Assembly (NCBI GenBank): GCA_937980205.1
Contig: CALJKW010000049.1
Coordinates: 221,627 to 285,626 of the forward strand
Source: an uncultured Myxococcales bacterium
GTDB lineage: Bacteria; Myxococcota; Myxococcia; Myxococcales; Myxococcaceae
Direction of reading: 5' to 3'
DNA: 64,000 nt
The position numbers and the translations under genes were made by a program. This document shows, one piece after another, positions 8,543 to 16,385 of the stretch. Under the pieces are notes generated by a model. That model was given only the letters and a program-made list of their open reading frames with translations, made no database searches and was not told where the DNA came from. Every line of letters starts with the position of its first letter. Position 1 is the first letter of the stretch.

Positions 8543-8557
8543 TGGCGCGATTCTCGC
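8543..8557 (+). promoter_or_regulatory. Sigma-54-like element TGGCGCGATTCTCGC
   Basis: GG-N10-GC match in the crp-usp divergent spacer, pointing toward the second universal stress gene. It is about 195 bp upstream of the likely start, so any leader would be long. It shares TGGCGCGA with the elements at 3449 and 15796. Confidence 0.3.
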
Positions 8558-8701
8558 CGCTGGCGCGCGCGGCAAGAGGGCGGGCGTTGCGAATTGCGAG
8601 GCCTCAATGGCCTTGTGCCGCGGCGGCTTCAGCGCGGTGCCCGTCGAGAGCCACGCGTTCGGCCGCAGCGTCGGCGGGCCTGCGTCGGATCGGTCGGGCG
8701 C

Positions 8702-8715
8702 TTGATGCCCGTCAA
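8702..8715. promoter_or_regulatory. FNR-like operator TTGATGCCCGTCAA before universal stress gene
   Basis: One base different from the reverse complement of the boxes at 6339 and 7310. The left half is a perfect TTGAT. A -41.5 position would start transcription near 8750, just before the ATG at 8752. Confidence 0.65.
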
Positions 8716-8751
8716 GGCGCGATGGTCGCAAGCGGGACATGCAAGATGGCC

Positions 8752-9540
8752 ATGGTTCGAACATGTGACGGCAGTGAGCGGGCGGTGCTGGTCGTGCTGC
8801 ACGCACTCGACGACGACGCGAAGGTGGCGCTGGACCGCGGGTGGGGGGCCGCCGCATCGGTGGGGTGGCGGTTGCGCGTGGTGCTGTCCGTGCCGGTGGG
8901 CTGCCGTCTCGCGGAGCGCGAAGCCGCGCTCGAGGCCTGGTGCTCGATGTCTCTGCCCGCCGCGCTGCGGGAAGACGGGCGGGAAGTGCGCGAGGGCGAG
9001 CTCTCGGCGGCAGCGGCCGAGTCGGCGTCGCGCTGCGTCCCCGCGTTGATGGTGGTGCCCGCCCGGCCCGAGGCCGGCCGCGTCGCCGAGCACCTGGTCG
9101 GAATGCTGCGCGTGCCGGTGCTCGTCGCTCGCCCCGCAAGGCGCGGCGCGGTGGTGGGGGCGGTCGATCTCGACCATCCCGAGCTGCCCGTGCTGCGGCA
9201 GATCGCCGCGTTCACCGGGCCGGTTCACGGCTCGGCGGTGCTCGTGCGCAGCGTCGAAGACGACGCGGCCCCCGCGCTGGAGACCCGCATCGGTGCGCTG
9301 CGGGCTGCGACCCAGTGGCTGCTGCCCGATGCCCAGCTCATCGTCACCGCCCGCCCCAGCCGCGTGAACGGCATTCTCGAGGTGGCCCGCCGACTCGACA
9401 GCGACCTCATCGTGGTCGCGGAACAGCGCGGCGCCGCCGAGCCCAACGGTGAGCTCGTCGCGCGCGCTCGCCGCAGCGTGCTCATCATTCCCGCGTGCTG
9501 GTCGCAGCCCGCCACTGGTACACCTTCACCTTCAGCGTGA
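8752..9540 (+). CDS. Universal stress protein, tandem UspA domains
   Basis: About 262 residues with two Usp domains, a remote paralogue of the protein at 3500. Domain 1 starts RAVLVVLHALDDDAKVAL and ends near VPVLVARPARR. Domain 2 starts GAVVGAVDLDHPELPVL and ends DLIVVAEQRG with RRSVLIIP. The GAVVGA.DL junction motif is shared with the first Usp. ATG 8752 is used because the FNR-like box at 8702 overlaps the region expected to be untranscribed. ATG 8722 and a frame back to 8542 remain possible. The 3' end overlaps the convergent ClC channel gene by 56 bp. Confidence 0.85.
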   Translation: MVRTCDGSERAVLVVLHALDDDAKVALDRGWGAAASVGWRLRVVLSVPVGCRLAEREAALEAWCSMSLPAALREDGREVREGELSAAAAESASRCVPALMVVPARPEAGRVAEHLVGMLRVPVLVARPARRGAVVGAVDLDHPELPVLRQIAAFTGPVHGSAVLVRSVEDDAAPALETRIGALRAATQWLLPDAQLIVTARPSRVNGILEVARRLDSDLIVVAEQRGAAEPNGELVARARRSVLIIPACWSQPATGTPSPSA

Positions 9541-10855
9541 GCAGGTACGTGACGCCGCAGGCGAGAATGGCCGGCGGCCCGAACGTGCGGCCGAACACCT
9601 CGAACACCAGCGCGATGGCCGCGAGGGGTACGCCGACGACCGCGACGAGCGAGCTCGAGATGCCGACGACCGCGAACAGCGCGGGGTCGAGGCTCATGCC
9701 CGCGAGGTTGCAGACGTGCGCGACCAGCGCTCCGGCGACGCCGCCGAGGTACATCGATGGAATCAACAAGCCCGCGCTGCCGCCGCCGCCGAGCGTGAGA
9801 CCCGTCGTCACCGTCTTTCCCACGACGGCGAGGAACAACAGGCCCGCCCCGAGCTCGGAGCGCCCCTCCATGATGCCCGACAGCGTCTGCTCACCGACGC
9901 CGAGCACGTGACCGGGGTGCAGCCCCGTGCCCCAGAACAGCGCCAGCGCGACGCCTCCCACGGCGAGCGAGGTCACCGGGCCGTGCCACGCGGGGCGGAC
10001 CCGGTCGACGAGCGAGTGCAGCCCCCGCATCGTTCGGCCGAAGCCGAGCGCCAGGGGCATCGAGACCGCGACGGCGACGAGCGCGGCGGCGCCGAGCTCC
10101 GGCAGCGTGTACTCCGGCGCGTGCCGCGGGCCGCTGAACAGCGGGACGTAGGCGCCGCGCAGCCAGGTGTTGAGCCAGTAGGCCACGACGCCGGCCCACA
10201 GCGCGTACGCGAGCTTTCGGTACACGATGCGGCTGCCGCCGTAGGCCACCTCGCTGGCGAAGAGCGCCGCGGTGAACGGCGCCCCGAGCAGCGTCGACAC
10301 CGCGGCCGCGATGGCGGCGAGCTGGTACGTGCGCAGCTCGTGCTCGCTCTTCACGCGCAGCACGCGCGCGACGCCCGCGGCCAGACTCTCGGAGATGCTG
10401 ACGAGCGGCGCCTCGAGCCCCCCCGACGCACCCGAGCCGACGGTGAGCCAGGTCGCTGCCGCCTTGCGACCGGCAGCAGCGAAGTCCGGCCGCTCGTAGC
10501 GTGGCCCGGGGTCGTCGCGGTCGTCCTCGTACGTGACCTGGAAGTTCGCGAGCGTCTGGTCCATGCCGTCGCCGTGAGCTTTTCGCCACGTGGGCGAGCG
10601 GTAGAGCACGGCGCGCGCGACGCCGCCGAGCAGCAGCGCCGACAGCAGGTACGCGCCGCCGCTGAGGTCGCGCGCTTCAGCGTGGTCGAGCACCCACTCG
10701 GACGAGACGTGTACCGCCTGTCTCAACAGCGCGCAGGCCGCCCAGACCAGCGCCGCGATCGCCCCGGTGATGCCGACCACGCGCGCCATCTGCCGCCACG
10801 ATTCGCTGAGCGCGCGCCCCTCGTCATCGAGCTTGTCGAAGTGTTTGGCGCCCAT
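9485..10855 (-). CDS. ClC-family chloride channel / Cl-H antiporter
   Basis: 456-residue polytopic membrane protein of the ClC superfamily. Signature regions are GSGASGGLEAPLVSISESLA (the position of the GSGIP/GREGP motifs, with the gating-type Glu in LEAP) and GGGGSAGLLIPSMYLGGVAG (equivalent to the GGxFxPxLxxG motif). About ten hydrophobic helices are apparent. No C-terminal CBS pair is present. The ATG at 10855 gives MGAKHFDKLDDEGRAL ahead of the first helix. Expected role: chloride transport or acid/ionic stress tolerance, consistent with the neighbouring stress genes. Whether it is a channel or exchanger cannot be decided here. Confidence 0.9.
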   Translation of the reverse strand: MGAKHFDKLDDEGRALSESWRQMARVVGITGAIAALVWAACALLRQAVHVSSEWVLDHAEARDLSGGAYLLSALLLGGVARAVLYRSPTWRKAHGDGMDQTLANFQVTYEDDRDDPGPRYERPDFAAAGRKAAATWLTVGSGASGGLEAPLVSISESLAAGVARVLRVKSEHELRTYQLAAIAAAVSTLLGAPFTAALFASEVAYGGSRIVYRKLAYALWAGVVAYWLNTWLRGAYVPLFSGPRHAPEYTLPELGAAALVAVAVSMPLALGFGRTMRGLHSLVDRVRPAWHGPVTSLAVGGVALALFWGTGLHPGHVLGVGEQTLSGIMEGRSELGAGLLFLAVVGKTVTTGLTLGGGGSAGLLIPSMYLGGVAGALVAHVCNLAGMSLDPALFAVVGISSSLVAVVGVPLAAIALVFEVFGRTFGPPAILACGVTYLLTLKVKVYQWRAATSTRE

Positions 10856-10906
10856 CGCTCACCCGACCATACGAACCCCCAGGTCGTTTGAGCCCCAAAC
10901 AACGCC

Positions 10907-11644
10907 TCACGCGCCGGGCGGCGCCGACACGCGGCCGGCGGGGAAGCTCTTCGCCGCTTCGAGGTACTGCTCGTCTTTGTAGCGGCGGCGCCTGGGCGGG
11001 TCCTCGACACCCATCAGCAGCACGGGCTCGGCGTTCGGGGGTTGTTCGACCGAGGCGCCGTCGCAGAAGAGCCAGTGCGTCACGCCCTCCTCGTCACGCC
11101 ACCCGAAGAACACCACCGGGGCCGCCGCCCGCGCGGGGCAGCTGCGGCGCGCCGCGGTGCGCTCGGCGTCGAGGCCTCTCACCCACGCCTCCAACGCGCG
11201 CGCCGCGCGGGAGGCGGCGTGCACGCGCTCGAGCTGCTGCGTGCGCTCGCGCACGGCGCTGACGAGCTCGGCGCCGCGGCGCCGCACGAAGGGGTAGCCG
11301 GCAGACTCCGCGAAGTCGCAGCCGCCGAGCGCCTCGAGGTTGAGCGTGTGCTCCCGCAGCAGGTCCGCCAGCGGGTCCATCGAGCGCGTCGCTTCGGCGA
11401 TGCGCGACTCGGGCCACGCCGCCGGAGCGTCGCCGCGCACCCGGTCGAGCCAGCGCTGCAGCGCCGAGTTCACCGCGGTGAGCTCGTCGAGCAGAAAGCG
11501 CGGCTCGGCCTCGCAGATGCCCGCGCCGCCCCACGCCCGGAACGTGACCTGGCCGCCGATGAGGTGGCGCGTGGTGAGCGGCGGCGGCTCGCGGTGCGCG
11601 CAGGCCGTGGCGAACGCGAGCGCGAAGAAGGCGAACGTCCGCAT
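10907..11644 (-). CDS. Predicted lipoprotein, unknown function
   Basis: 245 residues. The N-terminus MRTFAFFALAFATACAHR is a short lipoprotein signal with lipobox ATAC. The mature part is mostly helical, with Arg/Glu-rich stretches and several Cys (GGCDF, RRSCP, LFCDG). No known family is recognised. The ATG at 11644 shares one base with the stop of the upstream alpha/beta hydrolase gene (TGATG), so the two are translationally coupled. The longer frame to 12385 runs antisense-like through the hydrolase gene and was rejected. Confidence 0.75.
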   Translation of the reverse strand: MRTFAFFALAFATACAHREPPPLTTRHLIGGQVTFRAWGGAGICEAEPRFLLDELTAVNSALQRWLDRVRGDAPAAWPESRIAEATRSMDPLADLLREHTLNLEALGGCDFAESAGYPFVRRRGAELVSAVRERTQQLERVHAASRAARALEAWVRGLDAERTAARRSCPARAAAPVVFFGWRDEEGVTHWLFCDGASVEQPPNAEPVLLMGVEDPPRRRRYKDEQYLEAAKSFPAGRVSAPPGA

Positions 11645-12420
11645 CACGGCTGCACGTCCTCGAGGCGCGTGAGCCGCAGCACCGCCGGAATGACGCGGCC
11701 CGCGGTGACGATGCGCATGTGGTCGTACTGCGAGTGCAGCAGCACCACGCGCGCGTCTCGCGGGACCTCGGCGGCCGCGCGGCCCGGCACCGCGTCGAGG
11801 ATGTGAGCGCCGCCGAGCGCCTCGGCGAGGCGGGTCGAGCGCGGCGTCGTCTTCTCCGCCACGAGGAACAACCGCCGGCGCGGGCCGCTCGGAGGAGCGC
11901 TGGCGAACCATTGCCGGAAGTCGGCCTCGCCGCCGTAGACCGCGTCGAGCAGCACCACGGTGTCGAGCCGCTCGTCGAGCCACGAGCGCACGGTGCGGAA
12001 CCCGCCGCTGTGGGCGACCGCGACGCGACGGCCGGCCGGCAGCGGAGTGCCGGTGCGCTCGCTCACCTCGAGCAGCAGCTCCTGGAGCTTCGGCCAGCGC
12101 ACCGCCTCGTGCTCGCCGATGGGCGCCTCCGGCGCGATGAACAGCGCGTTGCGCGCGCTGGCCGCGAACTGTCGCGAGAGGTGGTGCCTGCGCCACGCCG
12201 TGTCGACGTCGGTGTAGTAGCCGTGCACGTAGAGCAGCACTCCGGCCGTGCTCGGCTCGTAGCCGGCGGGTGTCCAGACGTGCACGGTGCCGCGCGACGT
12301 TCGGAGCGCGCGGTGCCAGCCGTCTCGGGCGGCCGCCTCGGGCTCGCTGTCGGGCGAGGCCGCCTGAGGTGCCGCGCACGCCCACATCACGAAGAGAAAC
12401 ATGAACCGGTCAAGCCGCAT
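11644..12420 (-). CDS. Lipoprotein alpha/beta hydrolase (esterase-like)
   Basis: 258 residues starting MRLDRFMFLFVMWACAAPQ, a lipoprotein-type signal. The mature part shows an alpha/beta hydrolase fold: oxyanion-side motif LYVHGYYTDVDTAWRRH, a nucleophile-elbow-like AVAHSGGFRTVRSW (Ser in HSGG), an Asp region VVLLDAVYGGEADF and a late His (YDHMRIV). It is a clear paralogue of the protein at 24195-24956 (same VHGYY, HSGGFRTVR, VVLLDxxY and HMxxV blocks). Its substrate is unknown. ATG 12420 is chosen because it begins the signal sequence; ATG 12453 is in frame. It is coupled to the downstream lipoprotein gene. Confidence 0.8.
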   Translation of the reverse strand: MRLDRFMFLFVMWACAAPQAASPDSEPEAAARDGWHRALRTSRGTVHVWTPAGYEPSTAGVLLYVHGYYTDVDTAWRRHHLSRQFAASARNALFIAPEAPIGEHEAVRWPKLQELLLEVSERTGTPLPAGRRVAVAHSGGFRTVRSWLDERLDTVVLLDAVYGGEADFRQWFASAPPSGPRRRLFLVAEKTTPRSTRLAEALGGAHILDAVPGRAAAEVPRDARVVLLHSQYDHMRIVTAGRVIPAVLRLTRLEDVQP

Positions 12421-12444
12421 CGCCCGCATCGCCTGCGGCCTCGA

Positions 12445-12459
12445 GCAAGGCAAAGGCCA
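12445..12459 (-). promoter_or_regulatory. Sigma-54-like element before hydrolase gene
   Basis: Minus strand TGGCCTTTGCCTTGC followed by T: GG-N10-GC with a consensus TTGCT at -12. It lies 24 bp before the ATG at 12420, leaving a leader of about 13 nt. Confidence 0.45.
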
Positions 12460-12572
12460 GTGCGCTCACGAGAGAGGCGGCCCGCCGCGGCTGTTGCGAT
12501 TTGCGTCGCGGTCGCCGCATCCAGCCAGGGTCCTCGACTGCGGCGCTGGGTCTTCATCGAGAGCGCGGCAGT

Positions 12573-12587
12573 TGGCGCGGCCTTCGC
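12573..12587 (+). promoter_or_regulatory. Sigma-54-like element before small membrane protein gene
   Basis: TGGCGCGGCCTTCGC has the GG-N10-GC spacing and ends 13 bp before the ATG at 12601. The distance to the start codon is identical to that of the element at 14696, implying a near-leaderless transcript if used. Confidence 0.35.
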
Positions 12588-12600
12588 AGGGGAGCGCGCC

Positions 12601-12741
12601 ATGCTGCGACGGGAAGAGCTTCATCAGCTGAGGCTGGCCCTGCTGGCCGTGGTCGTCGTCGTGGTCGGGTTCGCGATGTGTGGAGGCGCCGGCGAGGCGC
12701 CGCGGGCGAGCGCCCGGCCCGCGGCCGAGGCCGAGCGCTGA
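12601..12741 (+). CDS. Small single-pass membrane protein (46 aa)
   Basis: 46 residues: a charged N-terminus MLRREELHQLR, one membrane segment LALLAVVVVVVGFAM (about 12-26), then a polar Ala/Pro/Glu tail. The ATG is preceded by AGGGGAG (12588-12594) at a suitable distance. It ends exactly where the convergent metallo-hydrolase gene ends. It is too short for family assignment; coding is inferred from the ribosome site, the clean TM segment and its fit in an otherwise empty spacer. Confidence 0.55.
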   Translation: MLRREELHQLRLALLAVVVVVVGFAMCGGAGEAPRASARPAAEAER

Positions 12742-13671
12742 TCAGCGGGTCACGCAGCGCGGCTCGTGCGACTCGACGGGCAGGGCCCCGAAGAACGCCT
12801 CGTACGCGGCGCGGTCGTGCGCCGGGAGAATCCACAGCCCGGGGTCCTGCCTCTGGAGCCGCACCAGCCGCGCGACCTCGCGTTCGGTCGCGGCGCGGTC
12901 CTCGTCGGTCAGCGCGCTCATCACCCACGACTTCGGGGCTTCGCGCTCGACGGACTCCTGCAGGTTGACGAGGTCGCCGACGTGCACCAACCGCCGCGCG
13001 CCGAGGTTCACGAACGTGGCGACGCTGCCGGGCGTGTGGCCGAAGGTCGGGACGACGACGAGCGTGCCGTCCTGGAACACGTCCCAGCTCCGCGGGTAGC
13101 CGGCGTAGCCCTGGTCGGTGAAGGGAATGGCCTGCCCCCGCGCCTGCACCTGCCGCGCGTGCGCCGGCAGCACGGCGTCGTTGCCTTCGCGCGCCGCGAA
13201 GTCGAGCTCCTCTCTCGCGACCCAGACCGGCGCGTTCGGCACGAGCCCCAGGCCGCCGGCGTGGTCGGCGTGCGCGTGCGAGAGGACGATGCCGCTCACG
13301 GCGCTGCTGCCGGCGAGCGCGAGCAGCTTCGGGAGCGCGCCGCGCGGCAGGTTGCGCCCCGCCGTCTGGCCGAAGACGAAGCGCCCCCACGACGAGAGCT
13401 CTCTTGCGTCCTCCTCCGGCGTCGCGGAGAGGCCGCTGTCGATGAGCACGTCGCCCTTCGGGTGCTTCACCAGCAGCGCGCTCGTCGTCGCGTGCCAGGT
13501 GTCGGCGTGGACGCGGCCCGCCGCGCCGAAGCCGCCGCCGACCTCGAGGCCTCCGGTCTCGAGCCAGCACACCTCGATCGGCGTCTGTGGAGCGGTCGGC
13601 TGCGTGAACGGCGAGGGCGCCACGTACGGCAGGCCGCAGGCCGAGAGCAGCAGCGGGAGCAGTCGTCTCAT
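12742..13671 (-). CDS. Metallo-beta-lactamase-fold lipoprotein
   Basis: 309 residues. The N-terminus MRRLLPLLLSACGLPY is a lipoprotein signal (LLSAC). The metallo-beta-lactamase fold is shown by LIDSGLSATPEED, the zinc motif LSHAHADHAGGLG (HxHxDH), a further metal region FGHTPGSVATF, HVGDLVN (bridging Asp) and a C-terminal PAHDRAAYEAFF. The order resembles the lactonase/hydroxyacylglutathione-hydrolase branch (quorum-quenching AHL lactonase-like), but the substrate cannot be assigned. It is divergent from a LysR regulator 71 bp away, which may control it. Confidence 0.87.
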   Translation of the reverse strand: MRRLLPLLLSACGLPYVAPSPFTQPTAPQTPIEVCWLETGGLEVGGGFGAAGRVHADTWHATTSALLVKHPKGDVLIDSGLSATPEEDARELSSWGRFVFGQTAGRNLPRGALPKLLALAGSSAVSGIVLSHAHADHAGGLGLVPNAPVWVAREELDFAAREGNDAVLPAHARQVQARGQAIPFTDQGYAGYPRSWDVFQDGTLVVVPTFGHTPGSVATFVNLGARRLVHVGDLVNLQESVEREAPKSWVMSALTDEDRAATEREVARLVRLQRQDPGLWILPAHDRAAYEAFFGALPVESHEPRCVTR

Positions 13672-13692
13672 GTCTCCATTCGTGCAGCGCGA

Positions 13693-13707
13693 GCCGGTGT
13701 CACGCCA
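13693..13707 (-). promoter_or_regulatory. Weak sigma-54-like element before metallo-hydrolase gene
   Basis: Minus strand TGGCGTGACACCGGC keeps GG-N10-GC but has CGGC rather than TTGC at -12. The implied leader to the ATG at 13671 is about 10 nt. Confidence 0.22.
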
Positions 13708-13717
13708 ATGGATGGCG

Positions 13718-13735
13718 GTGATTCGTGGTATTCAC
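13718..13735. promoter_or_regulatory. Possible LysR-type operator GTGATT-N6-ATTCAC
   Basis: Imperfect inverted repeat (5 of 6 bases per arm) in the 71-bp spacer between the divergent LysR and metallo-hydrolase genes. This is the usual position for a LysR autoregulatory box. Short and unverified. Confidence 0.35.
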
Positions 13736-13742
13736 GGCATGA

Positions 13743-14645
13743 ATGGAAGCCGCCGACCCGCTGGCCGAGGTCGACCTGAACCTGTTCCTCGTCTTCGAGG
13801 CGCTGATGGTCGAGCGGAACGTCACCCGCGCCGCGACCCGGCTCAGGCGCTCGCAGCCCGCCATCAGCAACGCGCTGACCCGCCTGCGCGCGCGGTGGAA
13901 GGACCCGCTGTTCGTCCGGCACGCGCGCGGGGTCACTCCGACACCGCGCGCGGTGGCGCTGCAGCCCATGGTGAGCGAGGCGCTGCGCTTCTTGCGCGAG
14001 GGGCTCGTGCCGCCCGAGCCGTTCGACCCGCGCACCGCGAAGCGGACGTTCGTCATCGCCGCGAGCGACCACGCGCAGCTGCTCGTGGTGCCCGACCTCG
14101 CGCGCCGGCTTCGCGAGTGGCCGGGCGTGGTGCTGCGCGTCGTTCCCCTGCCGCTGCAGTTCCCCGGCGTCGAGCTCGAGCGCGGCGAGCTCGACCTCGT
14201 GCTCGGCGTCTTCGACGTGGCGCCGGGCGACCGGGCGCCGGTGGGGCTCAAGCGCCAGCTGCTCGCCGACGAGCGCATGGTCGCGATCGGGCGCAAGGGG
14301 AACCCGGCGCTGAAGAAGCCGCTCGAGGTGGCGGCGCGGCTGCCGCAGCTCAACGTCTCTCCGCGCGGGGGCACCGTCAGCCGCGCGCGCGGGCCCGAGC
14401 GGAACATCGTGCTCTTCGTGCCGCACTACCTCACCGCGCCGTGGGTGCTGGCCGAGACCGACCTCATCGCCGTCATCCCCGAGAGCCTGGCGGTGCGCTT
14501 CGCGCAGAAGTTCGCGCTGCAGGTGGTACCGCTGCCGCCGGCGACCCCGAGGCTCAAGGTGGTGCAGCTGTGGCACCCCTCGGTACACGAGCAGCCGGCG
14601 AATCAGTGGCTGCGCGCCGAGGTGCACCGTGCGGCTGCACGGTAA
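13743..14645 (+). CDS. LysR-family transcriptional regulator
   Basis: 300 residues, the normal length for the family. The N-terminal winged helix reads VDLNLFLVFEALMVERNVTR, then AATRLRRSQPAISNALTRLR and DPLFVRHARGVTPTPRA. The remainder forms the two-lobed effector domain. The motif DLNLLxVFxALxxE is typical of the NodD/LinR-like branch that responds to aromatic or small organic molecules. It is divergent from the metallo-beta-lactamase-fold gene, the likely target. The ATG at 13743 directly begins the DNA-binding domain. Confidence 0.92.
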   Translation: MEAADPLAEVDLNLFLVFEALMVERNVTRAATRLRRSQPAISNALTRLRARWKDPLFVRHARGVTPTPRAVALQPMVSEALRFLREGLVPPEPFDPRTAKRTFVIAASDHAQLLVVPDLARRLREWPGVVLRVVPLPLQFPGVELERGELDLVLGVFDVAPGDRAPVGLKRQLLADERMVAIGRKGNPALKKPLEVAARLPQLNVSPRGGTVSRARGPERNIVLFVPHYLTAPWVLAETDLIAVIPESLAVRFAQKFALQVVPLPPATPRLKVVQLWHPSVHEQPANQWLRAEVHRAAAR

Positions 14646-14695
14646 CTGAGGCAGGTCGCCTCGCCTGGCGGCCGCAAGGGGCCGGCGCCCGGTCG

Positions 14696-14710
14696 TGGCG
14701 CGCGCGTTGC
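14696..14710 (+). promoter_or_regulatory. Sigma-54-like element before OM-like protein gene
   Basis: TGGCGCGCGCGTTGC followed by T: GG-N10-GC with consensus TTGCT. It ends 13 bp before the ATG at 14724, so a transcript from it would be almost leaderless. Confidence 0.4.
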
Positions 14711-14723
14711 TCGACTGAGCCTG

Positions 14724-15185
14724 ATGCTCTGCGCCCTCGCCCTCACCGCGCTCACCGCCACCGACGTGCACGCGATTCACCCCGAGGACCGCGTCACCGA
14801 TTGGTTCAAGGTGCGCGTGACCGCCGACGCCGCGTTACCCGACGGAATCGCGGTGGGCGCGTCGCTCGCGCCGCTGCCGCACGTGCGCATCCACGCTGCT
14901 GCGCTCACCAACGTCATCGGCTTCGGGGCGCGCGGAGGTCTGCAGCTCGTGCCGTTCTCCGATTGGGTGCTGCACCCGATCTTCTCGTGCGACATCGGCA
15001 GGTACTTCACCGGCAGGCCCATCACCTACGACTTCGGCACGCTGAACGCCGGGCTCGAGCTGAAGGTCATGCGCTTCGAGCTCGCGCTGCTCGCCGGCGT
15101 CTCGAAGGTCTGGACGCGCGGTGACTACGTGCTCGAGGCGACGTTGCCGTCGGCCAAGCTCGCGCTCGGTGTGCGGCTGAACTAG
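14724..15185 (+). CDS. Exported protein, possible small beta-barrel, unknown function
   Basis: 153 residues with a cleavable signal (LCALALTALTATDVHA). The mature part alternates hydrophobic and polar residues in strands (KVRVTADAALPDGIAVGASL, FGTLNAGLELKVMRFELALL, KLALGVRLN) and ends with an Asn rather than the usual aromatic residue. It could be a small outer-membrane barrel or a periplasmic beta protein. No family is recognised. It stands alone between LysR and DoxX genes. Confidence 0.65.
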   Translation: MLCALALTALTATDVHAIHPEDRVTDWFKVRVTADAALPDGIAVGASLAPLPHVRIHAAALTNVIGFGARGGLQLVPFSDWVLHPIFSCDIGRYFTGRPITYDFGTLNAGLELKVMRFELALLAGVSKVWTRGDYVLEATLPSAKLALGVRLN

Positions 15186-15197
15186 CGACGAGCGACG

Positions 15198-15674
15198 TCA
15201 GGCAGGCTGCGCCACCGCCGGCGGGTGCGCCGCAGGCTTGAAGAGCCTCTTGCCGAGCAGGTGGTCGATCGACAGCGTGCCGGGGCCGCACAGCACGACG
15301 ACGGCGAAGAAGACGAGGTAGTGCCACTCGATGAAGCCGAGCACGTCCGTCCACCCCTCGACCTCGCTCGCCTTCGCCGTGAGCATCGCGACGACCATCG
15401 TCCCGATGAGCGGCAGCGCGAGGAACCGCGAGGCGACGCCGAGGATGAGCGCGATGCCGCCGGCGAGCTCGAGCCCGGACACGAACGGCGCCTGCAGCTC
15501 TGCCGCGGGGATTCCGAGCTCGCGGAAGAACGCGACGAGCTGCTCCAGGTTGTGCAGCTTTCCCCACCCGCTCTGCGCGAACACGATGCCCGCCGACAAC
15601 CGCACCAGCAGCAGGGCGGCGGACCGCAGCGACACTTCGTGCTTCTCGAGGAACCCCCGGCTTCGTTCGAGCAT
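15198..15674 (-). CDS. DoxX-family membrane protein
   Basis: 158 residues with four membrane helices. The DoxX signature is visible: ALLLVRLSAGIVFAQSGWGKL, then FVSGLELAGGIALILGVASR, LIGTMVVAML and IEWHYLVFFAVVVLCGPG. Family members include thiosulfate:quinone oxidoreductase subunits and membrane proteins of redox, sulfur or bufferin operons; no partner is adjacent here. ATG 15674 was chosen because AGAGGGAGC precedes it. The open frame extending to 15812 is Arg-rich and crosses the divergent promoter region. Confidence 0.87.
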   Translation of the reverse strand: MLERSRGFLEKHEVSLRSAALLLVRLSAGIVFAQSGWGKLHNLEQLVAFFRELGIPAAELQAPFVSGLELAGGIALILGVASRFLALPLIGTMVVAMLTAKASEVEGWTDVLGFIEWHYLVFFAVVVLCGPGTLSIDHLLGKRLFKPAAHPPAVAQPA

Positions 15675-15795
15675 GCTCCCTCTACGCAGCCGCCGACGGC
15701 GGGTTACGCCGCGGGTGACGCACGTTGCGTCTGCACCCGTGCAGAATGCGAGGCCCCCGGCCGGCCGGCCCCCGGGTTCACGGGCCTTTCGGCCG

Positions 15796-15810
15796 TGGCG
15801 CGAAGCTCGC
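15796..15810 (+). promoter_or_regulatory. Sigma-54-like element before MarR gene
   Basis: TGGCGCGAAGCTCGC with GG-N10-GC, 32 bp before the TTG start at 15843. Fourteen of 15 bases match the element at 3449 in front of the universal stress gene, and similarity continues downstream (GGCGCC, then a GGAGG site). Confidence 0.45.
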
Positions 15811-15842
15811 AAGGCGCCCTCGTCTTTCCTCGAGGAGGCTCA

Positions 15843-16385
15843 TTGCCCGGCGTGCTCACAGCAGCAGAGGGACCTGGCGCGCTTCGCTCCGACGTCGCCA
15901 CCACCCTTCCCGTGAGCGGCGCGCTCGACTTCCTGCGGGTGCTCTGGGTGCTCGATCACGGCCTCTACCGCGCCAGTCGAAAGACCTACCGAGAGCTCGG
16001 CGTCACCGCGCAGCAGCGGTTCGCGCTCTCCATCATCGGCCGCTTCCCCGGCATCACCCCCGGTCGGCTGACCGAAGCCCTCGGCGTGCACCCGTCCACC
16101 GTCAGCGGCATCGTGAAGCGCCTCGAGCGATGCAAGCTGGTCTCGCGCCAGTCGGACCCGAACGACGCGCGGCGCTGGAAGCTGCTCCTCACCGAGGCTG
16201 GCCGCGGCGTCGCCGAGACCGAGCTGCTCGGCACCGTCGAGGCGGCCGTCGACAGCATCCTCACGCAGCTGCCCCCCGGGAAGACCGCGGTGGCGCGCGA
16301 GGTTCTCAGCGCCCTCGCGCAGACCCTCGGCAGCGACGGCCGCACCCCCTCGTCGCTCAGCGTCGTGCGGGCGACCGGGACCTGA
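15843..16385 (+). CDS. MarR-family regulator (paralogue of the otsAB-linked MarR)
   Basis: 180 residues. The winged helix reads GVTAQQRFALSIIGRFPGIT, PGRLTEALGVHPSTVSGIVK, RLERCKLVSRQ and DPNDARRWKLLLTEAGR. It is a clear paralogue of the regulator at 19830 (shared LDFLR, DHGL, RFPGITPG, LGVHPSTVSGI and DARRW blocks). The start is taken as TTG 15843 because AGGAGG sits 5 bp upstream; GTG 15852 is an alternative. A sigma-54-like element lies upstream. The 3' end overlaps the convergent YjbR gene by 29 bp. Targets unknown. Confidence 0.87.
   Translation: MPGVLTAAEGPGALRSDVATTLPVSGALDFLRVLWVLDHGLYRASRKTYRELGVTAQQRFALSIIGRFPGITPGRLTEALGVHPSTVSGIVKRLERCKLVSRQSDPNDARRWKLLLTEAGRGVAETELLGTVEAAVDSILTQLPPGKTAVAREVLSALAQTLGSDGRTPSSLSVVRATGT

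Noticed and set aside
8593..8608. ATTGCGAGGCCTCAAT as a fourth FNR-like box
   Set aside because: It keeps only TTG...CAA; half sites match 3 of 5 and it differs clearly from the three strong boxes.
10886..10900. GTTTG-AGCCC-CAAAC inverted repeat between the lipoprotein and ClC genes
   Set aside because: Only 5-bp arms and no T-run; too short to call an operator or terminator.
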